Source of the DNA: Variovorax terrae
Lineage (GTDB): Bacteria; Pseudomonadota; Gammaproteobacteria; Burkholderiales; Burkholderiaceae_C
Length of the DNA stretch: 64,000 nucleotides
Direction of reading: 5' to 3'
Assembly: GCF_022809125.1 (NCBI RefSeq)
Contig: NZ_JALGBI010000001.1
Location: 2,294,001-2,358,000, forward strand
Below are positions 54,001 through 63,483 of this stretch, in pieces. The notes below the pieces were generated by a model. That model was not told the origin of the DNA. It worked only from the letters and a program-made list of their open reading frames with translations, and made no database searches. Each line of letters begins with the position of its first letter. Position 1 is the stretch's first letter. Position numbers and translations under genes: made by a program.

Positions 54001-55536
54001 ATGCTTCAAGGACTGTCCGACCTGGGACACGCCTATCTCAGCTTCCTGAACCCGATGACCCTGGCCTACGGGCTGGGCGGCGCCTTCGTCGGCATCGTAA
54101 TGGGCATCCTGCCCGGCCTGTCGGCCACCCTGGCCATCGCCCTGCTCACCACGCTGACCATCAAGCTGCAGGCCAACGACGCCATCCTGGTGCTGATCTG
54201 CTCCTACGTGGGCGCGCTGTACGGCGGCTCGCGCACCGCCATCCTGCTCAACATCCCCGGCACCGCCGCCAATGCTGCCTCGTGCGCCGACGGCTACGCC
54301 CTGGCGCAGCGCGGAGAAGCGGGGCGGGCCATCGGCATCGCCACCTCCGGCGCCTTCGTCAGCACCCTGTTCGGCGTGGTCTGCCTGGCCATGTTCACGC
54401 CGCTGCTGGCCGAGGTGGCCCTGTCCTTCGGCGCCTTCGAATTCTTCTGGCTGGCGCTGTTCGGCGTCACCATGTCGGGCAGCATCGTCGGCAACGACCC
54501 GCTCAAGGGCTGGCTGATGGGCCTGCTGGGCCTGCTGGTGGCCCAGGTCGGCCAGGAAAGCCTATACGCCTACAACCGCTTCACCTTCGACTGGGACGAG
54601 TTGTCGGGCGGCATCTCGCTGATTCCCGCCCTCGTGGGCGCCTTCGGCCTGGCCGAGGTGCTGACCACGCTGTCCGACCCCATCGAGCGCAAGATGGTGG
54701 AGCTGAAAGACTCGGTGCTGCCGCGCTGGAAGGAAATCATCCAGTACCGCTGGACCGTGCTGCGCTCGGGCGTGATCGGCGTGTTCACCGGCCTGCTGCC
54801 GGGCGTGGGCGAGGACGCTGGCGCCTGGATGTCCTACGCCGCGGCCAAGGCCGCCAGCAAGGAGAAGGAGCAGTTCGGCAAGGGTTCGATCGACGGCCTG
54901 ATGGCCGCCGAGACCGGCGACATGGCTTCCATTCCCGGCCACATCATCCCCTCGCTGGCCCTGGGCATCCCCGGCTCGGCGCCCTCGGCCGTGCTGATGG
55001 CCGCGATGATCATCCACGGCATCCAGCCTGGCCCCATGCTGATGATCCAGCACCCGCAGTTCATCTACGAGGTGGTGGCCATGACCACGCTGGCCTCGAT
55101 CACCATCCTGCTGTTCGGCCTGTTCGGCGTGCGCCCGCTACTGCAGGTGCTGCGCGTCAAGCGCTCCATCCTGATGCCCATCGTCTTCCTGCTGTGCACC
55201 GTGGGCGCCTTTGCCTCGGCCTCGCGCCTGTTCGACGTGTATGCCATGCTGGCCATCGGCATCGGCGCCTTCTTCCTGCGCCGGCGCGGCTACGAGATGG
55301 CGCCGTTCGTGCTTGGCCTGGTGCTGGGCCCGCTGCTGGACAAGAGCCTGCGCCGCGGCCTGGTGCTGTCGGACGGCAGCCTCGCGCCCTTCTTCACGCG
55401 GCCCATCTGCATGGGCTTCGCCGCCGTCACCATCTTCATGATCCTGCTGTATGTGCCGGCGTTCAAGTCGAGGGTACGGCGCTTCACCGGCGCCGCGGGC
55501 GCCCAGATGAGGTCCCTGCTGGGCCGGCGCGCCTGA
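54001..55536 (+). CDS. tctA: TctA-family large permease of the TTT transporter
   Basis: A 511-residue main permease with about 12 helices. Diagnostic for the family are MGILPGLSATLAIALLTTL, ILVLICSYVGALYGGSRTAILLNIPG (in part), GSIVGNDPLKGW, GVFTGLLPGVGEDAGAWMSYA, and GHIIPSLALGIPGSAPSAVLMAA. It completes tctCBA and lies 31 bp after tctB. The AYAAAKA-like Lys-rich loop (AAKAASKEKEQFGKGS) is typical. Confidence 0.94.
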   Translation: MLQGLSDLGHAYLSFLNPMTLAYGLGGAFVGIVMGILPGLSATLAIALLTTLTIKLQANDAILVLICSYVGALYGGSRTAILLNIPGTAANAASCADGYALAQRGEAGRAIGIATSGAFVSTLFGVVCLAMFTPLLAEVALSFGAFEFFWLALFGVTMSGSIVGNDPLKGWLMGLLGLLVAQVGQESLYAYNRFTFDWDELSGGISLIPALVGAFGLAEVLTTLSDPIERKMVELKDSVLPRWKEIIQYRWTVLRSGVIGVFTGLLPGVGEDAGAWMSYAAAKAASKEKEQFGKGSIDGLMAAETGDMASIPGHIIPSLALGIPGSAPSAVLMAAMIIHGIQPGPMLMIQHPQFIYEVVAMTTLASITILLFGLFGVRPLLQVLRVKRSILMPIVFLLCTVGAFASASRLFDVYAMLAIGIGAFFLRRRGYEMAPFVLGLVLGPLLDKSLRRGLVLSDGSLAPFFTRPICMGFAAVTIFMILLYVPAFKSRVRRFTGAAGAQMRSLLGRRA

Positions 55537-55553
55537 ACTGCGGTGACGGCCCC

Positions 55554-56384
55554 ATGAAGATCGCCCTGTGCAATGAAGTGCTGGCCGGCCTGCCGCTGGC
55601 GCGGCAGTGCGAGCTGGCCGCCCAGCTCGGCTACGACGGCCTGGAGATCGCGCCCTTCACGCTCGGCGATGCGCCCGAGCGCCTCACGCCGGCCGAGGCC
55701 GCAAGGATCCGGGCCACGGTCGAGTCCGCGGGCCTGGTCGTCACCGGCCTGCACTGGCTGCTGGTCAAGCCCGAAGGCCTGTCGCTCACCAGCCCCGATG
55801 CCGCCCTGCGCCGCCGCACGCTGGACGTGATGGAGCGCCTCACCGCGCTGTGCGCCGAACTCGGCGGCGCGGTGCTGGTGCACGGCTCGCCGCGCCAGCG
55901 CGAGGTGGCGCCAGGCGACAGTCATGCCACGGCCGTGGCGCGGCTGCGCGACGGCCTGGTCCATATCGCGCAGACCGCGGCGGCTCACGGCGTGGTCTAT
56001 TGCATCGAGCCGCTGTCGCGCCACGAAACCTCGGTGCTCAACACCGTGGCCGAGGCGGCCGAGCTGGTGACGCAGATCGACAGCCCGCACCTGCGCACCA
56101 TGATCGACTGCAGCGCGGCCGGCCTCGGCGAAGCCGAGCCCGTGCCCGCCCTGATCGACCGCTGGCTGCCGACCGGCCTGATCGGCCACATCCAGGTCAA
56201 CGACCCGAACCGCCGCGCCCCCGGCCAGGGCGAAATGAAGTTCGGTCCTATCCTCGCCGCGCTGCGGCGCAACGGCTACGGCGGCACGATCGCTGTGGAA
56301 CCCTTCGACTACCAGCCCGACGGCCCCGGCGCGGCCGCCTTCGCCGCGGGCTACCTGCAGGGCCTGCGCGAATCGCTGGCCTGA
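55554..56384 (+). CDS. TIM-barrel sugar isomerase/epimerase (hydroxypyruvate isomerase-like)
   Basis: A 276-residue (beta/alpha)8 protein of the AP-endonuclease-2/xylose-isomerase-like superfamily. It begins MKIALCNEVL and has QLGYDGLEIAPFTL, the GSPRQREVAPGDSHATA metal-side loop, GVVYCIEPLSRHETSVLN with a metal-binding Glu, MIDCSAAGLGEAEP and GHIQVNDPNRRAPGQGEM, where His and Asp complete the metal site. It follows tctA by 17 bp in the same transcript. It likely isomerises or epimerises a ketose or sugar acid; substrate unknown. Confidence 0.82.
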   Translation: MKIALCNEVLAGLPLARQCELAAQLGYDGLEIAPFTLGDAPERLTPAEAARIRATVESAGLVVTGLHWLLVKPEGLSLTSPDAALRRRTLDVMERLTALCAELGGAVLVHGSPRQREVAPGDSHATAVARLRDGLVHIAQTAAAHGVVYCIEPLSRHETSVLNTVAEAAELVTQIDSPHLRTMIDCSAAGLGEAEPVPALIDRWLPTGLIGHIQVNDPNRRAPGQGEMKFGPILAALRRNGYGGTIAVEPFDYQPDGPGAAAFAAGYLQGLRESLA

Positions 56385-56391
56385 AATTCTG

Positions 56392-56539
56392 AAATGGAAC
56401 ACCCCCGAAGCGCCTGCGGCGCCTCCCCCTCAAGGGGGCGATACCAGCGGCCCGGCAAAGCCGGTTCCGCGGTATTGCTGGAATGGGCAGCGCCCGTTTC
56501 ATACGCCGCGCAAGGCGCGCAGCGCCATGGATAACTGAC
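56392..56539. repeat. CCCC/GGGG-rich intergenic repeat with GCCGG stems
   Basis: Holds ACCCCCGAAGCGCCTGCGGC, CTCCCCCTCAAGGGGGCG, and GGCCCGGCAAAGCCGGTTCC. The strong hairpins could attenuate the operon between the isomerase gene and the enolase-superfamily gene. The element belongs to a repeat type I recognise from Comamonadaceae genomes. It has no gene in it. Confidence 0.65.
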
Positions 56540-57964
56540 ATGCCCCCTTCCTTCCGCATCCTGGCCATCGACCTCTACGAGCGCGGCGTGGTGCTGCGCC
56601 TGCCGTTTCGCTTCGGCGTGGTCACGCTCACGGCCTGCCCGCAGGCTTTCGTGCGCGTGCGCATCCGCACCGCCGACGGGCGCGAGGCCGAAGGCGGCTC
56701 GGCCGAGCTGCTCGCGCCCAAGTGGTTCGACAAGAACCTCGCGCTGAGCAACGAGGACAACTTCAACCAACTGCGCGATTCGCTGCGGCTAGCGCGCGAG
56801 GCCTATCTCGCCGAGCCCGCGGAACGCACCGCCTTCGGCCATTTCGCCGCGCACTACCGGGCCCAGATCGATGCCGCCGCCAGGCAGCAGCTCAACCCGC
56901 TGGTAGCCTGCTTCGGTCCAGCCCTGCTGGACCGCGCCCTGCTCGATGCTCTGTGCCGCGCCGAAGGCCTGTCGTTCTACCAAGCGATCCAGCGCAACGC
57001 GGCCGGCCTCGATGCCTCGCTCACGCCCGATCTGGCCGGCTTCGAGCTCGACGCATTTCTGGCCTCGCTCACCCCCGCGCCGCAGATCGCGCTGCGCCAC
57101 ACCGTCGGCCTGGTCGATCCGATCACCGCCGCCGACGTGCAGGCGCGCGTCGGCGACGGCCTGCCCGAGACGCTCGAGGAAGTGGTCGCCGCCACCGGCT
57201 GCCGCCATTTCAAGCTCAAGGTCAACGGCAAGCCCGACGAGGACATCGAGCGCCTGAGCCGCATCGCCGCCGTGCTGGAGCCGCTGCCGGACTACGTGGT
57301 CACGCTCGACGGCAACGAGCAGTTCGCCGATGCCGAGGCCGCGGCGCGGTTCTGGCAGCGCATGCGCGCCACGCCGGCGTTGCGCCGCCTGGCCGGGGCC
57401 ACGCTCTACGTCGAACAACCGCTGCCGCGCGCCACGGCACTTGCCAGCGATGTGCGCGCGCTGGCGCGCGACATCCCGGTGCTGATCGACGAATCGGACA
57501 GCACGCTCGACGCCTTCCCCCAGGCGCTGGCCTGCGGCTACACCGGCGTCTCCAGCAAGAACTGCAAGGGCTTCTACCGCTCGCTGCTCAATGCCGCGCG
57601 CTGCCGGCAGCTCAACGCCGCCAGTGCCGCGACCGGCGGCGGCACGCCTTATTTCATGTCGGCCGAGGACCTGACCACGCAGGCCGGCCTGGCCGTGCAG
57701 CAGGACCTCGCCCTGGTGAACCTGCTCGGGCTCACCCATGTGGAGCGCAACGGCCACCACTACGTCAACGGCTTTGCCGGCCAGGGCGCCAGTGCGGCCG
57801 AGGCCCAGGCCTTCCTGCAGGCCCAGCCCGGGCTCTACGAGCACAGCCACGGCCAGGTGCGCCTCGCCATCCACCAGGGCCTGCTCGACCTGTCCTCGCT
57901 GGCCGCCCCGGGCTTTGCCAGCCAGGCCCAACCGGACTGGTCCGGGCTGCAGCCCCTGGGTTGA
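56540..57964 (+). CDS. Enolase-superfamily protein (mandelate racemase/muconate lactonizing-like)
   Basis: A 474-residue protein with an N-terminal capping domain (1-150) and a C-terminal barrel. The catalytic K-x-K is in FKLKVNG (about residue 226), metal-binding carboxylates lie in VTLDGNEQF, YVEQPLPR and LIDESDSTLD, and the second base Lys is in VSSKNCKGFYRS. It does not closely resemble any member I know by name. It lies 155 bp after the isomerase, across a repeat, and before the Gfo/Idh dehydrogenase. Likely a dehydratase or racemase of an acid sugar; inference only. Confidence 0.78.
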   Translation: MPPSFRILAIDLYERGVVLRLPFRFGVVTLTACPQAFVRVRIRTADGREAEGGSAELLAPKWFDKNLALSNEDNFNQLRDSLRLAREAYLAEPAERTAFGHFAAHYRAQIDAAARQQLNPLVACFGPALLDRALLDALCRAEGLSFYQAIQRNAAGLDASLTPDLAGFELDAFLASLTPAPQIALRHTVGLVDPITAADVQARVGDGLPETLEEVVAATGCRHFKLKVNGKPDEDIERLSRIAAVLEPLPDYVVTLDGNEQFADAEAAARFWQRMRATPALRRLAGATLYVEQPLPRATALASDVRALARDIPVLIDESDSTLDAFPQALACGYTGVSSKNCKGFYRSLLNAARCRQLNAASAATGGGTPYFMSAEDLTTQAGLAVQQDLALVNLLGLTHVERNGHHYVNGFAGQGASAAEAQAFLQAQPGLYEHSHGQVRLAIHQGLLDLSSLAAPGFASQAQPDWSGLQPLG

Positions 57965-58069
57965 GCGGCTTGCCCGCGGGCGATGGCGCCCGGCGGCCCG
58001 ATCTTTTCATCTCTTCAACTTCCGTCCCATTCCTCTTCTCTCTTTTTGCCACCACAAGGAATCCACCCC

Positions 58070-59236
58070 ATGCCGACCCAGAAACTAGGACTCATCATGC
58101 ACGGCGTCACCGGCCGCATGGGCATGAACCAGCACCTGATCCGCTCCATCGTCGCGATCCGCAAGCAGGGCGGCGTCACCCTGTCCAACGGCGACAAGGT
58201 CATGCCCGACCCGATCCTGATCGGCCGCAATGCCGAGAAGATCGAGGCGCTGGCCCGGGCCCACGGCATCGAGCGCTGGGGTACCGACCTCGACGCCGCG
58301 CTGGCCAACCCGGCCGACACCGTGTTCTTCGACGCCGGCACCACCCAGATGCGCCCCACGCTGCTGGCCAAGGCCATCCGCGCCGGCAAGCATGTCTACT
58401 GCGAGAAGCCGATCGCCACCAACCTCAACGAGGCGGTGGAGATCGCGCGGCTGGCGCAGTCGTCGGGCATCAAGCACGGCGCGGTACAGGACAAGCTGTT
58501 CCTGCCCGGCTTGCGCAAGCTCGACATGCTGCGCCGCTCCGGCTTCTTCGGCAAGATGCTGTCGGTGCGCCTGGAGTTCGGCTACTGGGTGTTCGAGGGC
58601 GACCTGCAGCCGATCCAGCGCCCGAGCTGGAACTACCGCAAGGAGGACGGAGGCGGCATGATCCTGGACATGATGTGCCACTGGCGCTATGTGCTGGACA
58701 ACCTGTTCGGCGAAGTGCAGTCAGTCTCCTGCCTTGGCACCACGCACATCCCCACGCGCTGGGACGAGAACGGCCAGCCCTACGAAGCCACAGCCGACGA
58801 TGCGGCTTACGCCACCGTCCAGCTCAAGGGCCACGGCGGCGAACCCGTGATCGCGCAGGTCAACATGTCGTGGGCCACGCGCGTGCGCCGCGACGACCTC
58901 GTCACCTTCCATGTGGACGGCACGCACGGCTCAGCCGTGGCCGGCCTGACGAGCTGCCGCGCGCAATCGCGCGTGAACACGCCGCGCGCCGTCTGGAACC
59001 CCGACGAGAAGCAGACCATCCCCTTCTTCGACCAGTGGCAGGAAGTGCCCGACACCCAGTTCTACGACAACGGCTTCAAGATCCAGTGGGAGCATTTCAT
59101 CCGCCACGTGGTGGAGAACGCGCCCTATCACTGGACCCTGCCCGAAGGCGCCAAGGGCGTGCAGCTGGTCGAAGCCGCGCTCGAAAGCTGGAAGGAACGC
59201 CGCTGGATCGACGTTCCCGCACTACAGATTCAATAG
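58070..59236 (+). CDS. Gfo/Idh/MocA family NAD(P)-dependent oxidoreductase
   Basis: A 388-residue dehydrogenase. It has an N-terminal Rossmann start GLIMHGVTGRMGMNQHLIRS, the conserved AGKHVYCEKPIATNLNEAVE (E-K-P) that places a catalytic Lys, and the C-terminal GWGGMILD-like GGGMILDMMCHWRYVLDNLFG with the His of the active site. Typical substrates are sugars, inositols and their derivatives. SD-like GGAATCC precedes the ATG at 58070. It lies 105 bp after the enolase-superfamily gene, in the same transcription direction. Probably oxidises the intermediate handled by the two TIM-barrel enzymes. Confidence 0.85.
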   Translation: MPTQKLGLIMHGVTGRMGMNQHLIRSIVAIRKQGGVTLSNGDKVMPDPILIGRNAEKIEALARAHGIERWGTDLDAALANPADTVFFDAGTTQMRPTLLAKAIRAGKHVYCEKPIATNLNEAVEIARLAQSSGIKHGAVQDKLFLPGLRKLDMLRRSGFFGKMLSVRLEFGYWVFEGDLQPIQRPSWNYRKEDGGGMILDMMCHWRYVLDNLFGEVQSVSCLGTTHIPTRWDENGQPYEATADDAAYATVQLKGHGGEPVIAQVNMSWATRVRRDDLVTFHVDGTHGSAVAGLTSCRAQSRVNTPRAVWNPDEKQTIPFFDQWQEVPDTQFYDNGFKIQWEHFIRHVVENAPYHWTLPEGAKGVQLVEAALESWKERRWIDVPALQIQ

Positions 59237-59296
59237 CAAGAAACGACCGCAGGGCGCGGACCTCTGCCCCATTTGACACTAAAAAAGGGAATCAAC

Positions 59297-60484
59297 ATGC
59301 CTTTGACGCTCCAGTTGCCCACCGCCTCCGGCGCGCTGCAGCCCCATGCCCTGCGCGGCACGGCGCCGGTGCGGCCCGCACCGGGCGTGGCCTTCAACCG
59401 CATCGCCTACTCCGCGGCCCACGTGGTGGCCGACCCGCGCGCCGCCGTCGACCCCTGGCTGCAGGCCGCCGTGGACTGGGACGCCACCCTCGCCTACCGC
59501 CGCCACCTGTGGTCGCTCGGCCTCGGCGTGGCCGAAGCCATGGATACGGCCCAGCGCGGCATGGGCCTGGACTGGCCCACCTCGCTCGAGCTGATCCGCC
59601 GCTCGCTCGACGCCGCCAGGGATGTGCCCGGCGCGCTAGTGGCCTCGGGCTGCGGCACCGACCACCTGAACCTCGACGAGGTGAAGAGCGTCGACGACGT
59701 GATCCGCGGCTACGAGACGCAGATGGAGGCCATCGAGGCGCTCGGCGGCAAGCTGATCGTGATGGCCAGCCGCGCGCTGGCCCGCGTGGCCAGGAGCCCG
59801 GCCGACTACGAGCGCGTGTACGACCGCATCCTGCGCCAGGCGAAGCAGCCCGTGGTGCTGCACTGGCTCGGCGACATGTTCGATCCGGCGCTGTCCGGTT
59901 ACTGGGGCACGCAGGACACCGATGCCGCCATGGACACGGCGCTCGGCATCATCGCGGCGCATCCGCACAAGGTCGATGGCATCAAGATCTCGTTGCTCGA
60001 CAAGGACAAGGAAATCGCCATGCGCCGCCGCCTCGCGCCGGGCGTGCGCATGTACACCGGCGACGACTTCAACTACGCCGAGCTGATCGCCGGCGACGGC
60101 TACGGCGGCGAACCCACGCATGGCAAGAGCGATGCGCTGCTCGGCATCTTCGACGCCATCGCCCCCGCAGCGAGCGCCGCATTGGGCGCACTGGCCGAGG
60201 GCAACACCGAGAAGTTCCACGCCATCCTCGGCCCCACCGTGCCGCTGTCGCGCCACATCTTCCAGGCCCCCACGCGCTTCTACAAGACGGGGGTGGTCTT
60301 CATGGCCTGGCTCAACGGCCACCAGAGCCACTTCACCATGGTGGGTGGCCAGCAGAGCACGCGCTCGCTCGTGCACTTGGCCGAACTGTTCCGCCTGGCC
60401 GACGCGGCCAACCTGCTGGAGCAGCCCGAGCTGGCGGTGCGGCGCATGAAGACGCTGCTCGCGATCCACGGCGTGGAAGGTTGA
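59297..60484 (+). CDS. DUF993 family, dihydrodipicolinate-synthase-like protein
   Basis: A 395-residue TIM barrel related to DapA-type aldolases. It has ALVASGCGTDHLNLDEV, MASRALARVARSPADYERVY, VVLHWLGDMFDPALSGYWG, VDGIKISLLDKDKEI with a candidate Schiff-base Lys, and GVRMYTGDDFNYAELIAGDG. The ATG at 59297 follows AAAAAGGGA. This family is uncharacterised to my knowledge. Given the DapA fold and the neighbours, aldol cleavage or a dehydratase step on a keto-sugar derivative is likely, but this is not shown by sequence. It lies 60 bp after the dehydrogenase gene. Confidence 0.8.
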   Translation: MPLTLQLPTASGALQPHALRGTAPVRPAPGVAFNRIAYSAAHVVADPRAAVDPWLQAAVDWDATLAYRRHLWSLGLGVAEAMDTAQRGMGLDWPTSLELIRRSLDAARDVPGALVASGCGTDHLNLDEVKSVDDVIRGYETQMEAIEALGGKLIVMASRALARVARSPADYERVYDRILRQAKQPVVLHWLGDMFDPALSGYWGTQDTDAAMDTALGIIAAHPHKVDGIKISLLDKDKEIAMRRRLAPGVRMYTGDDFNYAELIAGDGYGGEPTHGKSDALLGIFDAIAPAASAALGALAEGNTEKFHAILGPTVPLSRHIFQAPTRFYKTGVVFMAWLNGHQSHFTMVGGQQSTRSLVHLAELFRLADAANLLEQPELAVRRMKTLLAIHGVEG

Positions 60485-60493
60485 ATCCATGAA

Positions 60494-60573
60494 CTCCCAC
60501 GCTCATCACTTCGTGTATCGCTGCCCCCCAGGGGGGCGCTCAGTGCCCTTCGGGCGGCCGGGCGGGCACTGAC
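60494..60573. repeat. CCCC/GGGG-rich intergenic repeat
   Basis: CCCACGCTC...TCACT..CGTGTATCGCTGCCCCCCAGGGGGGCGC followed by the stem AGTGCCC-TTCGGGCGGCCG-GGCGGGCACT. The order matches the element at 45430-45515. It separates the DUF993 gene from the last isomerase gene of the operon and ends exactly where that gene begins. Confidence 0.75.
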
Positions 60574-60574
60574 C

Positions 60575-61453
60575 ATGCGCGACTTCTCGCAGAACCACGA
60601 CTGGCTGTCGATCAATACGGCCACGGTGCGCAAGCAGTCGGGCGCCGAGGTCCCGCTGTCCCGCATCATCGACCAGTGCGCCGAGCGCGGCATCCGCGCC
60701 ATCAGCCCCTGGCGCGACCAGGTGGCGGCCGCCGGGCTGGACCAGGTCGCCAAGCAATTGAAAGCGCATGGCATCGGCCTCTCGGGCTACTGCCGCGGCG
60801 GCTTCTTCCCCGCGCCCGATGCGGCGGGCCTGAAGGCCGCGCTGGATGACAACCGCCGCGCCATCGACGAAGCGAAGACGCTCAACGCGCCCTGCCTCGT
60901 GCTGGTGGTCGGCGCGCTGCCCGGCGCGCTCGACGGCCGGGCCGCCTACAAGGACATCGCCCGCGCCCGCGGCGAGGTGCGCGACGGCATCGCGGCCTCG
61001 CTGGAGTACGCGCGCCAGGTCGGCATGCCACTGGCCATCGAACCCCTGCACCCCATGCAGGCGGCGGACCGCGCCTGCATCAACACGCTGGAACACGCAC
61101 TCGACCTCTGCGACGAACTCGATGCCGGCAGGAGCGGCATGCTCGGCGTCGCGCTCGACATCTACCACGTGTGGTGGGACCCGAAGCTGCAACAGCAGAT
61201 CGCCCGCGCCGGCCGCGAGCGCCTGCTGGCGTATCACGTCTGCGACTGGCTCACGCCCACGCGCGACCTGCTCTCGGACCGCGGCATGATGGGCGATGGC
61301 GTGGTCGAGCTGAAGAAAATTCGCGGTTGGGTCGAGGACACGGGCTTCGCCGGTTTCAGCGAGGTTGAGATTTTCTCGGCACTCGACTGGTGGCAACGCC
61401 CCGGCGCCGAAACACTCGACATGTGCATCGAACGGCATCGCAGCGCGGTCTGA
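60575..61453 (+). CDS. Sugar phosphate isomerase/epimerase (IolE-like TIM barrel)
   Basis: A 292-residue protein of the xylose-isomerase-like TIM-barrel superfamily. It contains LSINTATVRKQSG, GIRAISPWRDQV, GLSGYCRGGFFPAP, a metal-binding LAIEPLHPM, LGVALDIYHVWWDPKL and LAYHVCDWL, where Glu, Asp and His bind a divalent metal. It is the second such enzyme in the operon, so the pathway probably has two isomerisation or epimerisation steps. The gene starts directly at the end of a CCCC/GGGG repeat with no clear ribosome-binding site. Confidence 0.82.
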   Translation: MRDFSQNHDWLSINTATVRKQSGAEVPLSRIIDQCAERGIRAISPWRDQVAAAGLDQVAKQLKAHGIGLSGYCRGGFFPAPDAAGLKAALDDNRRAIDEAKTLNAPCLVLVVGALPGALDGRAAYKDIARARGEVRDGIAASLEYARQVGMPLAIEPLHPMQAADRACINTLEHALDLCDELDAGRSGMLGVALDIYHVWWDPKLQQQIARAGRERLLAYHVCDWLTPTRDLLSDRGMMGDGVVELKKIRGWVEDTGFAGFSEVEIFSALDWWQRPGAETLDMCIERHRSAV

Positions 61454-61501
61454 CCGCACCAGCTTCGGCAGACTCCCGCCCACTGTGCTGAAATTCAGCG
61501 C

Positions 61502-62593
<1,092 letters not shown>

Positions 62594-62694
62594 AGCCGCG
62601 GCCCTGGCGCGGCCAAGGGTCTTGCCCCGTGCGCGACAGTGCGCACTCCGCGTTTTCCCTAGAATGGCCGTTGCTTCAGCGCAAGCTGGAGCAA

Positions 62695-62862
62695 AGCGTT
62701 CTCAGGGCGGGGTGAAACTCCCCACCGGCGGTGATGGCGGCCCCCTTGCAAGAGGAATGGCCGCACAAGCCCGCGAGCGCCCGCAGCCCGCCAAGGGCTC
62801 GGGGTCAGCAGACCCGGTGCGATTCCGGGGCCGACGGTCACAGTCCGGATGAAAGAGAGCGC
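62695..62862 (+). ncRNA. FMN riboswitch (RFN element)
   Basis: The RNA has the conserved RFN landmarks: GTTCTCAGGGCGGGGTGAAACTC near the 5' side, CACCGGCGGTGATGG, AGCCCGC, GGTCAGCAGACCCGGTGCGATTCCGGGGCCGACGGTCACAGTCCGGATG in pieces toward the end, finishing with GAAAGAGAG. The variable P-arm carries an insert of about 50 bp. It lies 100 bp ahead of the lumazine synthase gene and should reduce its expression when FMN is plentiful. Confidence 0.96.
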
Positions 62863-62959
62863 GATCGCCTCGGCACAGGCGTGCGCCATCCGGCGCGCGC
62901 CCGCCTTGCGCTCGTGCGCCCTGATTCAGGCAACACCTTGACTTTCAAAAAGGCAAACC

Positions 62960-63469
62960 ATGAGTCAGCTCAACGACCTTCCCCTCTCCTCCGCCACGGC
63001 GCCGGCCGACGACCGGCGCATCGCCTTCGTCGAGGCGCAATGGCATGCCGACATCGTGCACCAGGCACGCGAGGCCTTTCTCGCCGAAATGGAGCGCCTG
63101 GGCGTGCCGCGCGCGCGCATCGACGTGCTCGACGTGCCCGGCGCCTTCGAGATTCCGCTGCACGCCAAGCGCCTCGCCGCCTCGGGCCGCTATGCGGCCG
63201 TGGTGTGCTGCGCGCTGGTGGTGGACGGCGGCATCTACCGCCACGAGTTCGTCGCCAGCACCGTGGTCAGCTCGCTGATGGCGCTTCAGCTCGACACCGG
63301 CGTGCCGATGATCTCGGCCGTGCTCACGCCGCACCATTTCCACGAGCATGCGGAGCACCGCAAGTACTTCCAGCGCCACTTCGCGGTCAAGGGCACCGAA
63401 GCCGCCGAGGCCTGCGTCAAGACCCTCGAAGGCCTGCGCCGCGTGGATGCGCTGCTGGCCGCCGCCTGA
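62960..63469 (+). CDS. ribH: 6,7-dimethyl-8-ribityllumazine synthase, type II (RibH2)
   Basis: A 169-residue riboflavin-pathway enzyme that joins 5-amino-6-ribitylaminouracil with 3,4-dihydroxy-2-butanone 4-phosphate. The substrate loops are AFVEAQWHADIV, DVLDVPGAFEIPLHAKRLA, GIYRHEFVASTVVSSLMALQL and ISAVLTPHHFHEHAEH. A doubled His stretch (HHFHEHAEH) and the short Y-x-H-E loop distinguish type II (decameric, Brucella-like) from the 60-mer RibH1. Control by the FMN riboswitch upstream is typical of RibH2. RibH1 is not in the window. Confidence 0.9.
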   Translation: MSQLNDLPLSSATAPADDRRIAFVEAQWHADIVHQAREAFLAEMERLGVPRARIDVLDVPGAFEIPLHAKRLAASGRYAAVVCCALVVDGGIYRHEFVASTVVSSLMALQLDTGVPMISAVLTPHHFHEHAEHRKYFQRHFAVKGTEAAEACVKTLEGLRRVDALLAAA

Positions 63470-63483
63470 GGCGCGCGCGGCCC

